57,095 bases of DNA from JBEKTW01 sp049515655. Its GTDB lineage: Bacteria; Bacteroidota; Ignavibacteria; UBA10030; SZUA-254. The notes under the pieces are model-generated. The model was not told the DNA's origin, made no database searches, and saw only the letters and a program-made list of their open reading frames with translations. Positions 26,382-33,880 of the stretch are shown here, in pieces. A program made the translations under genes and the position numbers. Within the stretch, counting starts at the first letter, position 1. Every line of letters starts with the position of its first letter. The stretch covers positions 1 to 57,095 of the forward strand of contig JBEKTW010000027.1 of NCBI GenBank assembly GCA_049515655.1, given 5' to 3'.

Positions 26382-26984
26382 ATGACGATTACACCCGATC
26401 AAGTAAAATTACTGCGCGATCGAACCGGCGCGGGAATGATGGATTGCAAGAAAGCGTTGGCGGATTCGAACGGCGACATGGAGAAGGCGATTGACTACCT
26501 GCGGAAGAAAGGCGCCGCCACCGCTGAGAAACGCGCCGACCGTGCGACGAATCAGGGCGCCGTGGATGCGTACATCCATGCCGGCGGCCGCATCGGCGCG
26601 ATGGTCGAGCTGAATTGCGAGACCGATTTTGTAGCGAAGACGGACGATTTTAAGACGCTTGCGCGCGACCTCGCCATGCAGATCGCGGCGATGAATCCCC
26701 AGTACATATCGAAGGAGCAGGTGCCGAAGGAAGTGCTCGACCGCGAGCTGGAAATTTACCGAACGCAGGCTCGCAATGAAAAGAAGCCGGAGCCGGTGAT
26801 CGAGCGCATTGCCCAGGGCAAGCTCGACAAATTCTACCAGGAATTCTGCCTGCTCGAACAATCATTCATCAAGGATTCCGGCAAGACCATCAAGGATTTG
26901 GTGCTCGAGATGACCGTGAAGACGGGTGAGAAAATCACCATCCGTCGATACCAGAGATTTCATCTGGGTGAGAATTCTCAGTAA
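26382..26984 (+). CDS. tsf: elongation factor Ts
   Basis: Nucleotide exchange factor for EF-Tu. The N-terminal UBA-like domain (VKLLRDRTGAGMMDCKKAL, MEKAIDYLRKKG) and the core motif ELNCETDFVAKTDDF are clear. At 200 residues it is the short form with a single core lobe, as in Thermus, rather than the ~280-residue E. coli form. Translation may begin at ATG 26382 or at GTG 26376. Confidence 0.96.
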   Translation: MTITPDQVKLLRDRTGAGMMDCKKALADSNGDMEKAIDYLRKKGAATAEKRADRATNQGAVDAYIHAGGRIGAMVELNCETDFVAKTDDFKTLARDLAMQIAAMNPQYISKEQVPKEVLDRELEIYRTQARNEKKPEPVIERIAQGKLDKFYQEFCLLEQSFIKDSGKTIKDLVLEMTVKTGEKITIRRYQRFHLGENSQ

Positions 26985-27100
26985 TTGAGTGAATCGTTCT
27001 GCGGTGGGCGGTATCGTCCATCGTGCCGCGGAGCAGCGCAGAGATACATCCCGCCCTTCGTGAAAGTCAGGGTGGGTCCCCGACTGACAAGGAAGAAGAA

Positions 27101-27868
27101 ATGAAGACCAAACTCAAATATCGCCGCATCCTTCTCAAGATCAGCGGCGAGGCACTCATGGGAGAAAGCAAGTTCGGGATTGAGCCGACGGTCATTCGCC
27201 GGTATGCGGAGGAAATCAGCAGAGTGAACCGCCTGGGCGTCGCAATGGGCATCGTTATCGGCGGCGGCAACATTTACCGTGGCGTGGAGAACTCATCCGA
27301 CGGGGTCGACAAAGTGACCGGCGATCAGATGGGAATGTTGGCGACCATTATCAACGGCTTGGCGCTCCAGAGCGCTCTGGAACACCACGGGGTCTTTACT
27401 CGACTCATGAGTCCCATCAAGATGGAAGAAATGGCCGAGCCGTTCATCCGGCGCAGGGCAATCCGCCATCTCGAAAAGGGCCGCATCGTTATCTTTGGCG
27501 CCGGCACGGGCAACCCGTACTTCACCACGGACACGGCGGCCGCATTACGGGCTGTCGAGATTCACGCGGATGTCATCGTCAAAGGCACTCGGGTTGACGG
27601 CGTCTACGATTGTGACCCGGAGAAAAATCCAAAGGCCTCCATGTTTCGGGAGATCTCGTACTACGAGGTGCTGGAGAAGGATCTGAAAATCATGGATCTC
27701 ACCTCCATCACACTCTGCAAAGAAAACAATATGCCGATCGTTGTTTTTAATCTGAACAAACAGGGAAACCTGGAGCGTCTCGTGCGCGGGGAACGCGTCG
27801 GCACATACGTAACGCCAAACTCGACGACGCGACGTGCCGGCGTAAGAAAACGAAGTTCCCGGCGTTGA
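27101..27868 (+). CDS. pyrH: UMP kinase
   Basis: Phosphorylates UMP to UDP for pyrimidine nucleotide synthesis; amino-acid kinase fold. Motifs KISGEALMGE, GGGNIYRGV, GTGNPYFTTDTAAALRAVE and DGVYDCDPEKNP are present. 255 residues, about 15 longer than usual because of a basic C-terminal tail (TTRRAGVRKRSSRR). Start chosen at ATG 27101 where the family begins, with GGAAGAAGAA as the binding site. The 116-nt gap after tsf contains GGGCGG/CCGCCC and GTCAG/CTGAC complementary words. Confidence 0.96.
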   Translation: MKTKLKYRRILLKISGEALMGESKFGIEPTVIRRYAEEISRVNRLGVAMGIVIGGGNIYRGVENSSDGVDKVTGDQMGMLATIINGLALQSALEHHGVFTRLMSPIKMEEMAEPFIRRRAIRHLEKGRIVIFGAGTGNPYFTTDTAAALRAVEIHADVIVKGTRVDGVYDCDPEKNPKASMFREISYYEVLEKDLKIMDLTSITLCKENNMPIVVFNLNKQGNLERLVRGERVGTYVTPNSTTRRAGVRKRSSRR

Positions 27869-27910
27869 TCGTTTTATCAATCTCTTGTAAAACACTGTAG
27901 CGAGAAGACC

Positions 27911-28468
27911 ATGGTAAAAGACATAATGAAGGATGCTGAAAACAAGATGCACAAATCCGTCGAAGTTCTGCGCTCGGAACTGGCGAAAATCCGAACCGGC
28001 AAAGCGACCACGGTTCTCCTCGACGGGATCAAGGTCGAATACTACGGCTCGCAGATGCCGCTGACCCAGGTGGCCAATGTGAGCGTGAAGGACGTCCATA
28101 CGATTGCCGTACAGCCATGGGACAAGAATATGTGCGCTCCCATCGAGAAAGCGATCCTCGCCGCGAATCTCGGGCTCAACCCGGTCGGCGACGGTACGAT
28201 CGTCCGGGTTCCGATTCCCCCGCTCAATGAAGAACGCCGCAAGGAACTGGCGAAGCTCGTGAGGAAGTTCGCCGAGGACGAGAAGATCGCCGTGCGCAAC
28301 ATCCGGCGCGACACCATCGAGCACCTGAAACGCTCTGAGAAAGCGGAACACTTCTCCGAGGACGAGCGCAAGCGCGGTGAGACTGAAGCTCAAAAATTGA
28401 CCGACAAATTCATCAAGGATATTGATGCCGTTGTGGCGCAGAAAGAGAAAGAAATAATGGAAGTATGA
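27911..28468 (+). CDS. frr: ribosome recycling factor
   Basis: With EF-G splits post-termination ribosomes. Motifs MKDAENKMHKSVEVLRSELA, RTGKATTVLLDG, PLTQVANVSV, GTIVRVPIPPLNEERRKEL and RNIRRDTIEHLK are conserved. 185 residues, normal. Last gene of the rpsB operon; an intrinsic terminator follows at 28578. Confidence 0.97.
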   Translation: MVKDIMKDAENKMHKSVEVLRSELAKIRTGKATTVLLDGIKVEYYGSQMPLTQVANVSVKDVHTIAVQPWDKNMCAPIEKAILAANLGLNPVGDGTIVRVPIPPLNEERRKELAKLVRKFAEDEKIAVRNIRRDTIEHLKRSEKAEHFSEDERKRGETEAQKLTDKFIKDIDAVVAQKEKEIMEV

Positions 28469-28560
28469 TGGAGGATGGAGGATGTAGGATGGAGGTTGGA
28501 GAGAGGATGAGAGTGGGAGATGGTGAGATATTGAGATTATAAGATGATGAGATATTGCAT
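28469..28560 (+). repeat. low-complexity repeat (gatggaggatg class)
   Basis: Directly after the frr stop the sequence runs through gatggaggatg and gatgagatattgag variants. It is similar to the words embedded in polA at 32021-32130. Confidence 0.7.
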
Positions 28561-28577
28561 TTTTAATTGACATAGGG

Positions 28578-28610
28578 AAGCCGAATCTTTGAAGGAGAGT
28601 CGGCTTTTTT
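28578..28610 (+). terminator. intrinsic terminator of the rpsB-tsf-pyrH-frr operon
   Basis: AAGCCGA (28578-28584) pairs with TCGGCTT (28600-28606), followed by TTTT. Confidence 0.8.
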
Positions 28611-28761
28611 GTTTTAAGCCCAGGGAAGAATAACCATCGATTCACCCGGGGGATTTGCCTCGTTTCTTGTTCGATTTGAGGGAAAAACCCCACTCCGAAA
28701 CAAATACAATCGGATATTCGTAGGTTAAGGTAGAGAAGAAGACCAACAATTTTTGGACGGC

Positions 28762-29457
28762 ATGGAAACCACGACATCAGCAACTCCGCCGCGTCGACTC
28801 TACAAGTCACGCCGTGAGCGCATGATCGACGGCGTCTGCGGCGGGATCGCGGAGTATTTTGAAGTTGACGCGACCATCGTCCGGATCCTCTGGGTGCTCG
28901 TCACGCTCCTCGGCGGGTCCGGTTTCATACTCTACATCATAGCGATGATCATCATGCCGGTGAACCCTGAGCACATCGGCGGCACGCAGCCGGCGGTCGG
29001 CGGAGCGCAACACACCGACCGGAAACGATTTTGGGGTGTTCTGCTCATACTCGTGGGCGCGCTGATTCTCTTCACTAATCTCGGCCTCTTCGCGGCGTTT
29101 CGATGGTGGCATGTTTCGTGGGATGTTGTCTTCCCCGTCGCGCTCATCATCATCGGCGCCTGGCTGATGTATGTGCACGCAAACAAGCCGGACGTCGGCA
29201 CACACTCATCCGGCTCATCCGCGGCGGAGAATGGCCCGCCGGCTGTCGAGCCCCGGAGGGAATTAAAACGATCTGCCACGGAACGAAAACTTTTCGGCGT
29301 GTGTGCAGGGATCGCGAAGTACTTCAACGTCGACCCTACGATCGTCCGTGTGCTCTACGTCTTGCTGGTGCTGGCATCGTTTGGCTGGGGATTGCTGCTG
29401 TATATCATACTTGCTATTCTTGTGCCGGAAGAAAAACTCTCGACGACTTCAGGATAA
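28762..29457 (+). CDS. membrane protein with two PspC domains
   Basis: 231-residue inner-membrane protein. The N-terminal PspC domain (RLYKSRRERMIDGVCGGIAE, then a hydrophobic helix ending YIIAMIIMPVNP) is repeated at the C-terminus (SATERKLFGVCAGIAKYFN, then a helix ending YIILAILVPEE). Two more membrane helices lie between them (LLILVGALILFTNL and VVFPVALIIIGAWLMY). PspC-type proteins act in envelope stress responses or as anti-sigma/toxin-like partners. Start at ATG 28762; a TTG three codons earlier is less likely. Followed 10 nt later by a LiaF-like gene. Confidence 0.85.
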   Translation: METTTSATPPRRLYKSRRERMIDGVCGGIAEYFEVDATIVRILWVLVTLLGGSGFILYIIAMIIMPVNPEHIGGTQPAVGGAQHTDRKRFWGVLLILVGALILFTNLGLFAAFRWWHVSWDVVFPVALIIIGAWLMYVHANKPDVGTHSSGSSAAENGPPAVEPRRELKRSATERKLFGVCAGIAKYFNVDPTIVRVLYVLLVLASFGWGLLLYIILAILVPEEKLSTTSG

Positions 29458-29467
29458 GGAATTTTGT

Positions 29468-29998
29468 ATGGAAGAACGCAGAAAGCATATCTCGTGGCTT
29501 GGCGTCGCGTTGATTATTTTCGGGACGGTCATCTTACTCCACCGGCTTCACGTCATCAGGGTTGGTTTTGACCAGATCCTCTGGTCGATGCTGATGCTGG
29601 TCGGCATCCTGGGAGTGGTGAAGGGTTTTTCCCGGGACCGGCGCGGCAAGATTTTTTGGGGAACAGTCTGGTTTCTATTCGGATTGTTCTTTCTCCTGCG
29701 CAGTATCGATACCATCGAGTTTCGCGCGCACATGTTCCCTCCGGCCATGTTTCTGATCGTCGGCATCGCGTTCCTCATGACGTACCTCAACGACCTGCGC
29801 GATTGGTATATCCTCATACCCGCGTCCATTCTGACCGCTATTGGAGGTGCATTCATCCTCGCGGACTTCGGATATCTTTCCCACTGGGAAGTGTGGGAGG
29901 CGGTGAGGACGTACTGGCCCGTCGCGTTGATCATTCTGGGAGCGGGATTGATCATGCGCCGGAAAATGCACGCGCCGTCAAATCCACCCACTGCGTAA
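29468..29998 (+). CDS. LiaF/DUF5668-like membrane protein
   Basis: 176-residue protein with about six membrane segments in short hairpins (WLGVALIIFGTVILLHRL, ILWSMLMLVGILGVV, IFWGTVWFLFGLFFLL, MFLIVGIAFLMTYL, ILTAIGGAFILADFG, WPVALIILGAGLIM). This repeated two-helix pattern is typical of DUF5668/LiaF N-terminal regions; no cytoplasmic LiaF C-domain is seen. AAGGA precedes the ATG. It probably forms an envelope-stress operon with the PspC gene 10 nt upstream. Confidence 0.75.
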   Translation: MEERRKHISWLGVALIIFGTVILLHRLHVIRVGFDQILWSMLMLVGILGVVKGFSRDRRGKIFWGTVWFLFGLFFLLRSIDTIEFRAHMFPPAMFLIVGIAFLMTYLNDLRDWYILIPASILTAIGGAFILADFGYLSHWEVWEAVRTYWPVALIILGAGLIMRRKMHAPSNPPTA

Positions 29999-30073
29999 TC
30001 GAAGGACGTCCTTGTCACTCCTCGTTCCCAAGCTCCTGCTTGGGAAGTCACCAACCTTCGGAAGGTTCGCCAT

Positions 30074-30131
30074 GGTCAAAGGTAACCTTCTGCTTTGAAT
30101 TTACTGCGCAGAAGGTTACCTTTTGCTGACC
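30074..30131. repeat. long hairpin, possible bidirectional terminator
   Basis: AAGGTAACCTTCTGC (30079-30093) pairs perfectly with GCAGAAGGTTACCTT (30108-30122), and GGTCA (30074-30078) pairs further out with TGACC (30127-30131) after a small bulge. A TTTT run overlaps the 3' arm. It lies between two convergent genes. Confidence 0.65.
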
Positions 30132-30187
30132 TTGCGAAGGATCTCTTGTTCTGCATGGGAATGTCCAAAGTACGAACTCACCCTGTG

Positions 30188-30278
30188 GTCCCTCTCTAAA
30201 ATTAGAGAGGGACGTCGGCAAAGTAAGTGCTTCCCCTTCTCTATTGGTAGAGAAGTCGAAGATCCCGCCATGGCGGGA
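30188..30278. repeat. array of three consecutive palindromes
   Basis: GTCCCTCTCTAA/TTAGAGAGGGAC (30188-30213), CTTCTCTA/TAGAGAAG with a TTGG loop (30236-30255) and the perfect palindrome TCCCGCCATGGCGGGA (30263-30278). None has a T-tract, so terminator function is unlikely. Confidence 0.7.
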
Positions 30279-30416
30279 GAGGATCAGAGGAGATGAGTTC
30301 GGCGCGGACCCTGAATAGAACCGTTTCAGGGCAGGCGCGGAACTGAACACTGCAATGCATTTTCCCAAATGGAATTTGGGAACGAGAAAGGACGGGCCTG
30401 AATCGACCTGAGTACG

Positions 30417-33400
30417 CTAGTGCGCCTCGAACCAGTTTCTTCCCGATCCAACCTCGACTTCGACCGGAACCGACAGCGGAAGCGCGTTCTTCATTTCGTC
30501 GGCGATGAACTTGCTGACTTTCGGCTCCTCGCTTTTTGCCGCTTCGAACACCAGCTCATCATGGACCTGCAGGAGCATGCGCATGCTCAACCCCAGACTT
30601 TTCATTTTTGAGCTAATTCTCACCATTGCGATTTTGATCATGTCGGCAGCAGTCCCCTGGATCGGCATGTTGATGGCCTGGCGTTCGGCATTTCCCCTGA
30701 CGTTTTGATTCCGGCTGTTGATGTCGGGGAGATATCTGCGTCTCCCGAGGAGCGTGCTTACGTATCCCTCACGGCGGGCTTTGGTGATCGTGTCGGCGAT
30801 ATACTGGCTGACTTTCGGAAACCGCTCGAAGTACTTCGCGATGATGTCCTTGGCCTCGGCCTGAGAGATGTCGAGCCGCATTGCCAGACCGTACGGTCCG
30901 ATGCCGTACATGATGCCGAAGTTCACCTCCTTCGCTTTTCTTCGCATGTCCCGGGTTACGCTGTCGAGTGCCACGCCGAACACTTTCGCCGCGGTGGTCG
31001 CGTGAATATCTTCGCCGTGGCGGAAAGCTTCCGTCATTCCCTCATCGCCGGAAATGTGCGCCATCACCCGCAGTTCAATCTGCGAATAGTCTGCCGAGAG
31101 GATCACGTTGCCCCGGCCGCCCGCGATGAATGCTTTCCGGATGCTCCGGCCGATTTCCGTGCGAATTGGGATGTTCTGCAGATTAGGGTCGCTGCTGGAC
31201 AGCCGCCCGGTTGCGGCGACGGTCTGGTTGAAGGACGTATGGAGCTTTCCGGTGTTCGGGTTGATCAGCTCGGGCAGGGCGTCGATGTACGTCGATTTTA
31301 ATTTCTGCAACTGGCGGTATTCGAGGAGTTTTTCCACTACGGGATGAGCATGCCGGAGGGTTTCGAGAACCGCAACGTCGGTGGAGAATCCGGTTTTGGT
31401 TTTTCGAACGACGGCAAGCTTGAGTTTTTCAAAAAGGATTTTGCTGAGTTGTTGTGTTGAATTAATGTTGAACTTCTCTCCGGCCTGGCCGTAGATCTCG
31501 TTCGTCAGATTTTCCAGCATTCGCCCAAGCTCTTTGGAAAGGTCGGCGAGGAAGTCGACATCGAGCGTGACGCCCGCGCGTTCCATATCCGCGAGCACCG
31601 TGGTTAGCGGAAATTCAATGCTGGTGCATAGCTTCAATTGTTCCTGATCCTTAAGCTTCTTGCTCAACACCTCGTAGAGACGGCATGTGATATCCGCGTC
31701 CTGCGCGGAATAGTCGGCGACCCTTTGAACTTCAACCTCGCGGAGGCCTTTCTTTTCTTTTCCGATTCCCACAAGCTCGTCGTACGTGATCATGGCATAA
31801 CCGAGATGGTCGGCTGCAAGCGCGTCGAGGTTGTGCTGACCGTCGGGCCGGAGGACGTAATTTGCCACCATCGTGTCGAACATCACTCCCCGCGTTTCAA
31901 TTCCGTGCGCGGCGAGGACCAGCATATCGTATTTGATGTTCTGTCCGATTTTCCCGATGGATGGATCGGAGAGAATGGGGGAGAGGCGGGCGAGGACGGA
32001 TTCCAGGGGGAAACCGGGCTGATCCGGGATGGAGGATGGGGGATGGAGGATGGGGGATAGAGGATTGAGGATGGAGGATTGAGGATGGAGGATTGAGGAT
32101 TGAGGATTGAGGATTGAGGATGGAAGGTGCGTGTCGTTTTCCGCTCCCGATTGATCCTCAAACAAACCAAGCCCGACATTCTCACCTTCTCCGGCCTCTG
32201 GTTTCTTGCCTCTGGCCTCTTGCTTCTGGCCTCTTCCATCAAGCATTTGCTCATTTCCCTGCGCTCTGTCTCCCTTGCCCGGTTGGACTGGCACGTACCA
32301 TGCTTCCCTGGGTTGCAGGGCAAATGAAAGTCCTACGAGTTCCGCCCTGAGGGGGTCGGTGGAGGTTGTCTCCGTATCGAGCACAAAGAGACTCGACTGC
32401 CGGAGCATCTCTGCCAGAGAATCGAACTCTTGTTCCGTCCTGACGAGGTGGTATGTGTGCGCGTCGTTGGTGATATTCGCGAGTTCGAGTTTTTGGACGT
32501 CGAAGCTCGTGGCATCGTCCTTTAGTGGAGGCTGTACTGGAGGAATGCGATGGACGGTATCGGAGATTCTCCTCGCCAGCGACCTGAATTCGAGCTCGGT
32601 GAAGAGCTTCTTGAGCCTCTCCATGTCGCGGGGCCTGGCCTGGAGGTCGTGAATATTGACCGAGACCGGGGTTTTCGTGTCAATGGTGACGAGTTGTTTT
32701 GAAAGCAGGGCTTTGTCTTTGTTGTTCCGAAGCTTATCCTGTAAGCCCCTTTGGGGAATCTTGTCGATATTTTCCAGAATACGCTCGATGGATCCATACT
32801 TCTGGACAAGAGGGATCGCTGTTTTCTCACCGATTCCCGGAACGCCGGGGACGTTGTCCGATGAATCTCCGGTGAGCCCGAGGACATCGATGACGTTGTC
32901 TGGAGTGACTCCGAACTTTTCTTTCACCCCCGCTACGCCCACGATCTCCCACTCATCTCCTCTCTTGCCGGGTTTATACATCTTCACGAGCGGAGAAAGA
33001 AGCTGCATAAAATCCTTGTCACCCGTCACAAGGAAGGTTGCGATGCCCTCGCGCTCGGCTTTTTTTGCCAGGGTTCCCATGATATCGTCAGCTTCATAAC
33101 CCGGGAGCTCCAGCAGCGGGACGTTGAATGCCTCGACGACTTCCTTTAGCTTATCCATTTGGGCCGATAAATCCTCGGGCATTTTTTCTCTTGTCGCCTT
33201 GTACGGCTCGTACATTTTGTGGCGGAATGTCGGTTCCCGGGTATCGAAAACGACGGCGATGTGTTCCGGCTTCTCCTCGTCAAGGATCTTCATGAGCGTA
33301 GTGGTGAAGCCATAGATGGCACTGGTGTTTTCCCCTTTGGAATTCAGCAGCGGATTCTTGATGAACGAAAAATACGCTCGATAGGCGAGGGCCATGCCGT

Positions 33401-33452
33401 CCAGCAGGAATAGCCGTTCCTGGCCGGGGCTTTCGTCTTTTCTTTTTGTCAA
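30417..33452 (-). CDS. polA: DNA polymerase I with low-complexity insert
   Basis: Repair and Okazaki-fragment polymerase. The 5'-3' exonuclease domain (residues ~12-300) has GYEADDIMGTLA, VTGDKDFMQL and GLTGDSSDNVPGVPGIGEKT. The 3'-5' exonuclease looks active: LDTETTSTDP, GQNIKYD and YSAQD carry the metal-binding acids. Polymerase motifs A (DYSQIELRVMAHISGD), B (RRKAKEVNFGIMYGIGPYG) and C (LLQVHDELVFE) are intact. At 1011 residues it is ~80 longer than usual. The extra part lies between residues ~395 and 478 and is encoded by low-complexity repeats like those between genes (KQEARGKKPEA, then repeated SSILNPQ/SSILHPQ units). Confidence 0.95.
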   Translation of the reverse strand: MTKRKDESPGQERLFLLDGMALAYRAYFSFIKNPLLNSKGENTSAIYGFTTTLMKILDEEKPEHIAVVFDTREPTFRHKMYEPYKATREKMPEDLSAQMDKLKEVVEAFNVPLLELPGYEADDIMGTLAKKAEREGIATFLVTGDKDFMQLLSPLVKMYKPGKRGDEWEIVGVAGVKEKFGVTPDNVIDVLGLTGDSSDNVPGVPGIGEKTAIPLVQKYGSIERILENIDKIPQRGLQDKLRNNKDKALLSKQLVTIDTKTPVSVNIHDLQARPRDMERLKKLFTELEFRSLARRISDTVHRIPPVQPPLKDDATSFDVQKLELANITNDAHTYHLVRTEQEFDSLAEMLRQSSLFVLDTETTSTDPLRAELVGLSFALQPREAWYVPVQPGKGDRAQGNEQMLDGRGQKQEARGKKPEAGEGENVGLGLFEDQSGAENDTHLPSSILNPQSSILHPQSSILNPLSPILHPPSSIPDQPGFPLESVLARLSPILSDPSIGKIGQNIKYDMLVLAAHGIETRGVMFDTMVANYVLRPDGQHNLDALAADHLGYAMITYDELVGIGKEKKGLREVEVQRVADYSAQDADITCRLYEVLSKKLKDQEQLKLCTSIEFPLTTVLADMERAGVTLDVDFLADLSKELGRMLENLTNEIYGQAGEKFNINSTQQLSKILFEKLKLAVVRKTKTGFSTDVAVLETLRHAHPVVEKLLEYRQLQKLKSTYIDALPELINPNTGKLHTSFNQTVAATGRLSSSDPNLQNIPIRTEIGRSIRKAFIAGGRGNVILSADYSQIELRVMAHISGDEGMTEAFRHGEDIHATTAAKVFGVALDSVTRDMRRKAKEVNFGIMYGIGPYGLAMRLDISQAEAKDIIAKYFERFPKVSQYIADTITKARREGYVSTLLGRRRYLPDINSRNQNVRGNAERQAINMPIQGTAADMIKIAMVRISSKMKSLGLSMRMLLQVHDELVFEAAKSEEPKVSKFIADEMKNALPLSVPVEVEVGSGRNWFEAH
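32021..32130. repeat. ggatggagg/gattgagg repeat inside polA
   Basis: About 110 bp of ggatggaggatgggggat and gaggattgaggatt variants within the polA frame. They are translated on the minus strand as repeated PSSILHP/QSSILNP units. The same vocabulary occurs between genes at 24110-24175 and 28469-28560. Adjacent sequence (32190-32240) holds ctggcctcttgcttctgg variants of another vocabulary. Confidence 0.8.
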
Positions 33453-33880
33453 GGGAATTAGTCAGTATTCAAGGATGGACAAAGATAGCAATTTTTTGGG
33501 ATTTCCCACAAAGATACGCCTGCCCGCTCGCCGATGTCCCGAAAAGCGGGACTTAGGCGAGCCCGCCGCACCAAAGCTGTGCTTTGGGCAGGCGGGGGTG
33601 AGGTCTGATCAACCTGGTATCATGCAATCATAAACTGAACGATTAGATTTAGATTGATCAAAAATGAGTGTCAAAACCATCCGGAGAACGATGGTGACTC
33701 GGATCCAAACGAAAGAACTCTACAAGAGACCTCACTCTGTACACCTCTCCTAAGAGGAGAGGATGGAATGGCATGGACGAGGCGATTCGAACTGAGGCGT
33801 TACCCAGGATCGTCTCGTTGGACTCATAGACAAAAAATCGTATATTTGGCAATCACATAAAGATAATTCATCGAGGGGTT
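33453..33880. other. 428-bp divergent intergenic region with palindromes
   Basis: It lies between polA (-) and the first surface-protein gene (+). It contains a large three-stem palindrome (33517-33594), a CCTCTCCT/AGGAGAGG hairpin (33744-33762) and a copy of the dispersed word CGAACTGAGGC (33788-33798). Short frames here have no support. No promoter is obvious. Confidence 0.6.
33517..33594. repeat. nested three-stem palindrome
   Basis: Outer stem CGCCTGCCC (33517-33525) with GGGCAGGCG (33586-33594) encloses two hairpins. The first is GCTCGCC-gat-GTCCCG-loop-CGGGAC-tta-GGCGAGC (33526-33562). The second is CCAAAGC-tgt-GCTTTGG (33571-33587). The fold is Y-shaped and has no T-tract. Confidence 0.75.

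Larger units (their letters stand above)
29999..30416. other. 418-bp region of hairpins between convergent genes
   Basis: Between the LiaF-like gene and the end of polA, which converge. It contains the long hairpin at 30074-30131 and three further palindromes at 30188-30278. The words gggaacg/tgggaa occur near both ends (30024-30050 and 30361-30390). No gene is supported. Confidence 0.6.

Noticed and set aside
31000..32900. Long plus-strand frames opposite polA
   Set aside because: They are antisense shadows of a conserved gene; the polA motifs prove the minus-strand frame.
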